From Nitrososphaerota archaeon (GTDB lineage: Archaea > Thermoproteota > Nitrososphaeria > Nitrososphaerales > UBA57): DNA of 55,816 nucleotides. Position 1 is the stretch's first letter, and each line of letters opens with the position of its first letter. Shown here piece after piece: positions 52,176 to 55,816 of the stretch. The position numbers and the translations under genes were made by a program. The notes beneath the pieces were generated by a model. That model was not told where the DNA came from. It ran no database searches and worked only from the letters and a program-made list of their open reading frames with translations. The stretch spans positions 1 to 55,816 of the forward strand of contig JACPSZ010000019.1 of NCBI GenBank assembly GCA_024860875.1, given 5' to 3'.

Positions 52176-52511
52176 CTAATCGCCCAGAACCGCTTTTACA
52201 ACAGAATCAACCGCCTTATCTAAGGCTGCATTGATCTTGCCCTGCAGTTTCTTAACATCTACATCGCCCTTTTGGACTATCTCCTTGGCGTTTCTTTCAG
52301 CGTCTGCAGTAGCTCTGTTAAGTTCATTCTTCACGGTCTCGTTTGCGCTCGAAACTATCTGGTTTTTTATCTTCTCAGCTTCGTCCCTTGCCAATGCTAC
52401 AATAGCCCTCTTCATCTCTTCCGCATCTGCTTTAATTGCATCGATCTCCTTCTCCATCTCCGATAATGTTGATACTACTCCTTCCAAATGTGAAGATTCG
52501 GTGCGTGACAA
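52176..52511 (-). CDS. A-type ATP synthase peripheral-stalk subunit H-like
   Basis: A 111-residue protein almost entirely coiled coil (IDAIKADAEEMKRAIVALAR, AEKIKNQIVSSANETVKN), ending with LQGKINAALDKAVDSVVKAV. This is the expected shape of archaeal subunit H, which pairs with E in the stalk. Its position directly before atpC supports the call; the sequence alone is weak. Confidence 0.72.
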   Translation of the reverse strand: MSRTESSHLEGVVSTLSEMEKEIDAIKADAEEMKRAIVALARDEAEKIKNQIVSSANETVKNELNRATADAERNAKEIVQKGDVDVKKLQGKINAALDKAVDSVVKAVLGD

Positions 52512-52555
52512 GGCTTCCAGGAGTGCTTTTTGTTTGAAATAAAAGTCTTTGGAAT

Positions 52556-52897
52556 TTATGACGTAAGTTTGAGGATCGCTTGCGCAAGTTCTCCTCCCGA
52601 TTCTTCTAAGGCAACTCTCGCCCTTTCCGGCGAAACTCCAGTCTGCTGTGCAACTAGCAGAACATCCTCTTCAGTAAACTTTGGCTTCTCTCTAACAATT
52701 TCTTCTATATTCTCGCCTACGACTTGAAACATCCTCGTCCCTTTGGCCTTGACTTCGGAGACGCTTGCTTGTTTTACAACAATGTCCTTCTCCTTCGTCC
52801 TTATGATTACCTCTTGAACATCGTTAATGGGCTCAAAGTTAATGCCCATTCTATCGAGCATTCTCCTAGTCTGCCTGTTATCCAGTGGCAAAGCCAT
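52556..52897 (-). CDS. nac: Nascent polypeptide-associated complex protein (NAC)
   Basis: A 113-residue archaeal NAC: RMGINFEPINDVQEVIIRTKEKDIVV is the NAC beta-barrel region and the C-terminus KFTEEDVLLVAQQTGVSPERA is the UBA domain. It binds ribosomes and nascent chains as a homodimer. It lies 44 nt upstream of the ATP synthase H-like gene on the same strand. Confidence 0.93.
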   Translation of the reverse strand: MALPLDNRQTRRMLDRMGINFEPINDVQEVIIRTKEKDIVVKQASVSEVKAKGTRMFQVVGENIEEIVREKPKFTEEDVLLVAQQTGVSPERARVALEESGGELAQAILKLTS

Positions 52898-52939
52898 GGT
52901 TTATCCTACTCATACGGCAGTCTTATACTCTTCGGGCTA

Positions 52940-53095
52940 TCACTTAACCTTCATCCTTAATGCTGACCAATTTTCATCAACGGCGATCATAGCTACTCCC
53001 TGCAGCCCTACCGATAGTGCATATTCGTAAATGCTATCTCGATTAATATCACTTTTAATCTTCGAACTTCCCTTTCTATACGTGACCCAGAGCAT
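52940..53095 (-). CDS. Small conserved-looking protein ending WSALRMKVK
   Basis: A 51-residue ORF from ATG 53095: MLWVTYRKGSSKIKSDINRD, then SVGLQGVAMIAVDENWSALR. The pattern (basic strand, then S/D-INRD, then VAVDxxWSALR) resembles short hypothetical proteins seen in other prokaryotes. A stop TAG closes the frame upstream. It lies just before NAC on the same strand. Too short for certainty, but codon use and motif look real. Confidence 0.5.
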   Translation of the reverse strand: MLWVTYRKGSSKIKSDINRDSIYEYALSVGLQGVAMIAVDENWSALRMKVK

Positions 53096-53130
53096 TCCAT
53101 TTTGATTAAGATATTTCTAAGTTTAGGCAG

Positions 53131-53238
53131 TTGCTCTTCAAGGAAAGGCTGGAGTTTGTTAAACAATACGCCGATCATGTGGGAAAGGCGCCTAACAAAG
53201 TTTGGAGCTCCGATCAGAAGGATGTTGTAGGAAATTAA
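53131..53238 (+). CDS. Very small ORF with KVWSSDQKDVV ending
   Basis: A 35-residue ORF from TTG 53131: LLFKERLEFVKQYADHVGK, then APNKVWSSDQKDVVGN. An ATT 18 bases upstream could add six residues (ISKFRQ). The pattern R-L-E-F-V...Y-A-x-H-V...N-x-V-W-S-x-x-Q-K looks like a small archaeal protein family, but I cannot name it. It points toward atpF on the same strand. Confidence 0.4.
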   Translation: MLFKERLEFVKQYADHVGKAPNKVWSSDQKDVVGN

Positions 53239-53283
53239 CGTGGCATTAGGCTTATTAAACCTCTGAAGTTTCGGTGCTTGGAA

Positions 53284-53583
53284 ATGAAAGTAGTCGCGGT
53301 CGGAGGGAGGAGCTTTGTTTCCGGTTTCATGCTCGCAGGCATCGAAGGAGTAGAAGTTGTGAACTCTAGGAAGGCCCTCGAAGAAGTTAAAAGATTAATG
53401 ACAAATAAGGAAATAGCCTTGATACTTGTCAGTGATGCTCTCTCCAAGGAGATAAGGAATGAACTTACTGATATAAGGTCGAAGAACCCTGTCCCTCTCA
53501 TCTACGAAATTCCCGCCCCGGGAAGCAAGCAGGAGAAAGTCGAATATAGAGAACTTATCAAGAGGGTTCTGAAAGTAGGTTAG
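53284..53583 (+). CDS. atpF: A-type ATP synthase subunit F
   Basis: A small V-type F subunit of 99 residues: MKVVAVGGRSFVSGFMLAGI, KEIALILVSDALSKEIRNEL and PLIYEIPAPGSKQEKVEYRE. ATG 53284 is preferred over TTG 53278 because it gives the normal N-terminus. It lies on the opposite strand from subunits C and H-like and separate from atpI, so the ATP synthase genes here are scattered. Confidence 0.88.
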   Translation: MKVVAVGGRSFVSGFMLAGIEGVEVVNSRKALEEVKRLMTNKEIALILVSDALSKEIRNELTDIRSKNPVPLIYEIPAPGSKQEKVEYRELIKRVLKVG

Positions 53584-53998
53584 CACTTTTGCCTTATACA
53601 ATGAAGTAGCATCCCAGCCCCAGATGAAGAAATACTTGGAGATTTATTAGAAAAGGATTCCTTGTGTACGAGGAGGAGATTGGGCTACATAGAATTACAC
53701 CCGAGGGTTTCAATTCATGCGAACATACGAGGGAATGCGAGATGCAACCACTAAAAGGGAGTAAGAACGCAACTTGGGGCCCGTTTTTGAAAGGGAGAGC
53801 TAGGGCCCATTAGCTTTACAAAACCAAGAAGGGTTAAGAGTATTTATGGAATCCCTCTAGGGAGAGCTGACCAAGTCTGCCTAAACCCATCAGTACGAAG
53901 ATGAAATGTTGCACCTAACCTATTGGTTAATCAATGCGAAACGCAAAAGTTGCATGGAAGATGTGGTTAGTCGCCATGGCGAGAGTTGATTCGGTAAA
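53584..53998 (+). other. Intergenic region before the methyltransferase
   Basis: No convincing gene is seen. A weak open frame without a good start (about 53660-53815, containing ITPEGFNSC) could be chance. Two GGGCCC sites lie at about 53777-53785 and 53801-53808. A TATA-like GAGTATTTATGG near 53843 could start the methyltransferase mRNA with a ~130-nt leader. Confidence 0.4.
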
Positions 53999-55816
53999 AT
54001 GAGTAATGTTAAGAAGTCAGAACATAATAACAAGATATCGAGTTCTTCTTTGGGATTGCTCGAGAATGAAACAGAGCTAAAGCCACAACTGCGTAGGATG
54101 ATACTAGCAAAGATAGGTATAGAACCGCCTACCCAAGAAAGTTTCGATATTTTCATTGCGACCCTCAAAACCATACAAACTCTTGGGAGGAGGAATAAGG
54201 ACTTGAGATCGTTGGAGGGTCATCGGGCCCCAATATTGCCTAACTTGGCGAAATTAGGGCAAATCGAAATTGAGTTTCTGGAGTCCGAACTAGGACGAGC
54301 AAGTATTCCTATTAACGAGTGTCAGGTTCGTGTCCAGAAGCTAATCCCCCAAGCTGTAAGGAAAAGGTTCGCGGCCTACTACACTGTAGACGAAGGTAGT
54401 GAGCTCATGGCTTCAATAACATACGAATACATGAAGGGGAATAGAAAACACAAAGTAGTTCTCGCAGACCCCTTCCTTGGTTCAGGCCGAACACTTGCCA
54501 ATGCGATAAAAAAATTTGGAGTTGAGAGGCTGGAGAAGGTCTGGGGTATAGAACCACTTCCCTTACCAGGCCTTGTTGCATATGCTTCGTTATTACAAGC
54601 GGTAGGGGGTAGGGAAGAAATTGTAACTGTATTAACCGGGGACGCATTCGAGGAGATACCAAAATCCATCTCCACATTTGCCGACACTGGATTGCCAAGG
54701 GCGGATATTATTCTCACCAATCCACCATTTACTAGATGGAAATACCTAGAAAAAACGTATAGGAAATTTCTGCTGAGCGTGGTAGGAGGACTAGATTACA
54801 AGAAATACGTCACTAGGCAAGAGCCAAGCCTCCAAACGCTATCTATGTTCCTCTCAGATTACGCGCTAAGTAATGAAGGCTTGTTGGTAGCTGTTCTGCC
54901 GTCATCGACGTTCTATACTATATATGGAAAAGGGTACAAATCATTGTTGAAAAGCAAGTACGATGTTCCCGCTCTGGTTCAGATCACAGATAGAGTGTCG
55001 TTCTCAGAGGACAGTGGGTTTAAGGAGATCATACTAGTTGCAATCAAGGAGACTCGCAGGCGTAGGCCAACTGCATTCGTTGATCTAGAGAACAACGCCG
55101 ATGAATTGGCAAAATTGATCATGGGCGAAACAGAACCAAGGAACATTAGCAACCTCATTGACCTTCATGAGTTGCCGCGGTTTCTAGATATGAACTGGTT
55201 AGCACTATTTAGTCAGAATGGGATCCGGGCCATTATTACTGAAATGTTTTCTCACGGGCTAGCAAATCAGATGCTTGGTTATTGGAATGATGTGCTAGGT
55301 AGAAAGAGTTTGGTTAGGGGTATTGAGATGTACGGTCCTGAATTCTTTTTCGTTCCTAACAAGTACTGGAGGCTTATCAAAGAAAAAAGAAACGGTCTAG
55401 AGATAGAGAATATAGACAATGGAACAAGATTAGTGCTCAACAAGGAATTCCTAGTAAGGACTCTGCGAAAGCCGAGTCTTTACAGTCGTATTATTGAAGC
55501 AAATTCAGACAGATACATGCTTTCTGTCCCTCCGTTGGATCTACAGGATTTACCAGAAGAACTTCGACATTACATTCGCTTGGGACAGGAATTTCACACC
55601 GCCGCACCGGCCATAAATTCATATGGTAAATATTGGTATAGTCATATACGCAAGCAGATCGGGACTAAGAAGCCTGTCGGCCATGTATTCATTCCAGACA
55701 AGGTAGATTTGCAGTTCAAGAATAGAGGCGTCTTTGCTAATTATGCTAGGGAAAACACAGCGGCCTCCAAAAACTTCTATATAGTCAAGGACATGGATGA
55801 AATTACTGCAAGACTT
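53999..55816 (+). CDS. N6-adenine DNA methyltransferase, Type I/IIG-like, 3' end outside
   Basis: 606 codons are visible from ATG 53999, open to the window edge. After a ~150-residue helical N-terminus comes RKRFAAYYTVDEGSELMA (methyltransferase motif X region), SAM-binding VVLADPFLGSGRTLANAI, GDAFE and the catalytic TNPPFTRWKYLEKTY (NPPF, N6-adenine type). The following ~300 residues could hold the target-recognition region. No hsdR- or BREX-type partner is visible before the edge. Motif spacing fits stand-alone or Type IIG-like enzymes; class cannot be fixed without the rest. Confidence 0.8.
   Translation, partial: MSNVKKSEHNNKISSSSLGLLENETELKPQLRRMILAKIGIEPPTQESFDIFIATLKTIQTLGRRNKDLRSLEGHRAPILPNLAKLGQIEIEFLESELGRASIPINECQVRVQKLIPQAVRKRFAAYYTVDEGSELMASITYEYMKGNRKHKVVLADPFLGSGRTLANAIKKFGVERLEKVWGIEPLPLPGLVAYASLLQAVGGREEIVTVLTGDAFEEIPKSISTFADTGLPRADIILTNPPFTRWKYLEKTYRKFLLSVVGGLDYKKYVTRQEPSLQTLSMFLSDYALSNEGLLVAVLPSSTFYTIYGKGYKSLLKSKYDVPALVQITDRVSFSEDSGFKEIILVAIKETRRRRPTAFVDLENNADELAKLIMGETEPRNISNLIDLHELPRFLDMNWLALFSQNGIRAIITEMFSHGLANQMLGYWNDVLGRKSLVRGIEMYGPEFFFVPNKYWRLIKEKRNGLEIENIDNGTRLVLNKEFLVRTLRKPSLYSRIIEANSDRYMLSVPPLDLQDLPEELRHYIRLGQEFHTAAPAINSYGKYWYSHIRKQIGTKKPVGHVFIPDKVDLQFKNRGVFANYARENTAASKNFYIVKDMDEITARL

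Noticed and set aside
53660-53815. Open frame before the methyltransferase (contains ITPEGFNSC)
   Set aside because: No start codon with a ribosome-binding site and no recognisable motif.

Overview
The window looks like the chromosome of a TACK-lineage archaeon, most likely a non-ammonia-oxidising Thaumarchaeota/Nitrososphaeria relative. Supporting features are archaeal ribosomal proteins S10, S27e and L44e, archaeal NAC, UPF0147, A-type ATP synthase subunits I, C, F and H, a geranylgeranyl-reductase family enzyme, TATA-box promoters with GGTGAT/GGAGG ribosome-binding sites, and a tRNA-Ser with introns at non-canonical positions. The lineage is an inference; no rRNA is present.

Layout. 1-11.3 kb is mostly housekeeping: a partial hisG, a HEPN (Apea-type) protein, a prpD-prpB-citrate/methylcitrate synthase operon (propionate or 2-methylcitrate cycle), an HtpX protease, a GT2 glycosyltransferase, Pol IV and a DUF72 protein. 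11.3-18.5 kb holds ccdA-tlpA, an EVE-domain gene and a DNA methyltransferase gene. Those two diverge from the ends of a perfect long inverted repeat that encloses a DUF5678/retropepsin-like module. After them come a cyclase, an ICMT-like enzyme, S10 and a HIT protein.

18.5-27.6 kb is an accessory island. Its left half has three copies of a structured ~100-bp repeat, each just beyond the 3' end of a minus-strand gene (PIN-like, DUF2130, BglII-like nuclease), and a dyad shared upstream of two nuclease genes. Its right half is a same-orientation array of three decayed tRNA-Ser(UGA) copies plus one complete one. The intervals carry toxin-antitoxin or HEPN cassettes (vapBC, PaREP1-type HEPN with a decayed vapBC, vapBC). 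A PD-(D/E)XK homing-endonuclease-like gene runs into the tRNA gene and stops on its anticodon.

27.9-32.2 kb is a dapA-dapB-lysA-dapL lysine operon. 32.2-40.2 kb is an eight-gene operon with three tandem MoxR AAA+ ATPases, a DUF58 protein and four membrane or secreted proteins. 40.2-43.1 kb is L44e-HAD-S27e-trxB-UDG. The rest carries a beta-propeller lipoprotein-like gene, DHH phosphoesterase, metallopeptidase, geranylgeranyl reductase, purB and ATP synthase genes, and ends in a truncated N6-adenine methyltransferase.

The strongest second-look items are the tRNA-Ser cassette array with its endonuclease, the inverted-repeat module between the EVE and methyltransferase genes, the triple-MoxR operon, and three genes with no ATG/GTG/TTG start (two vapC genes and a family-5 uracil-DNA glycosylase).
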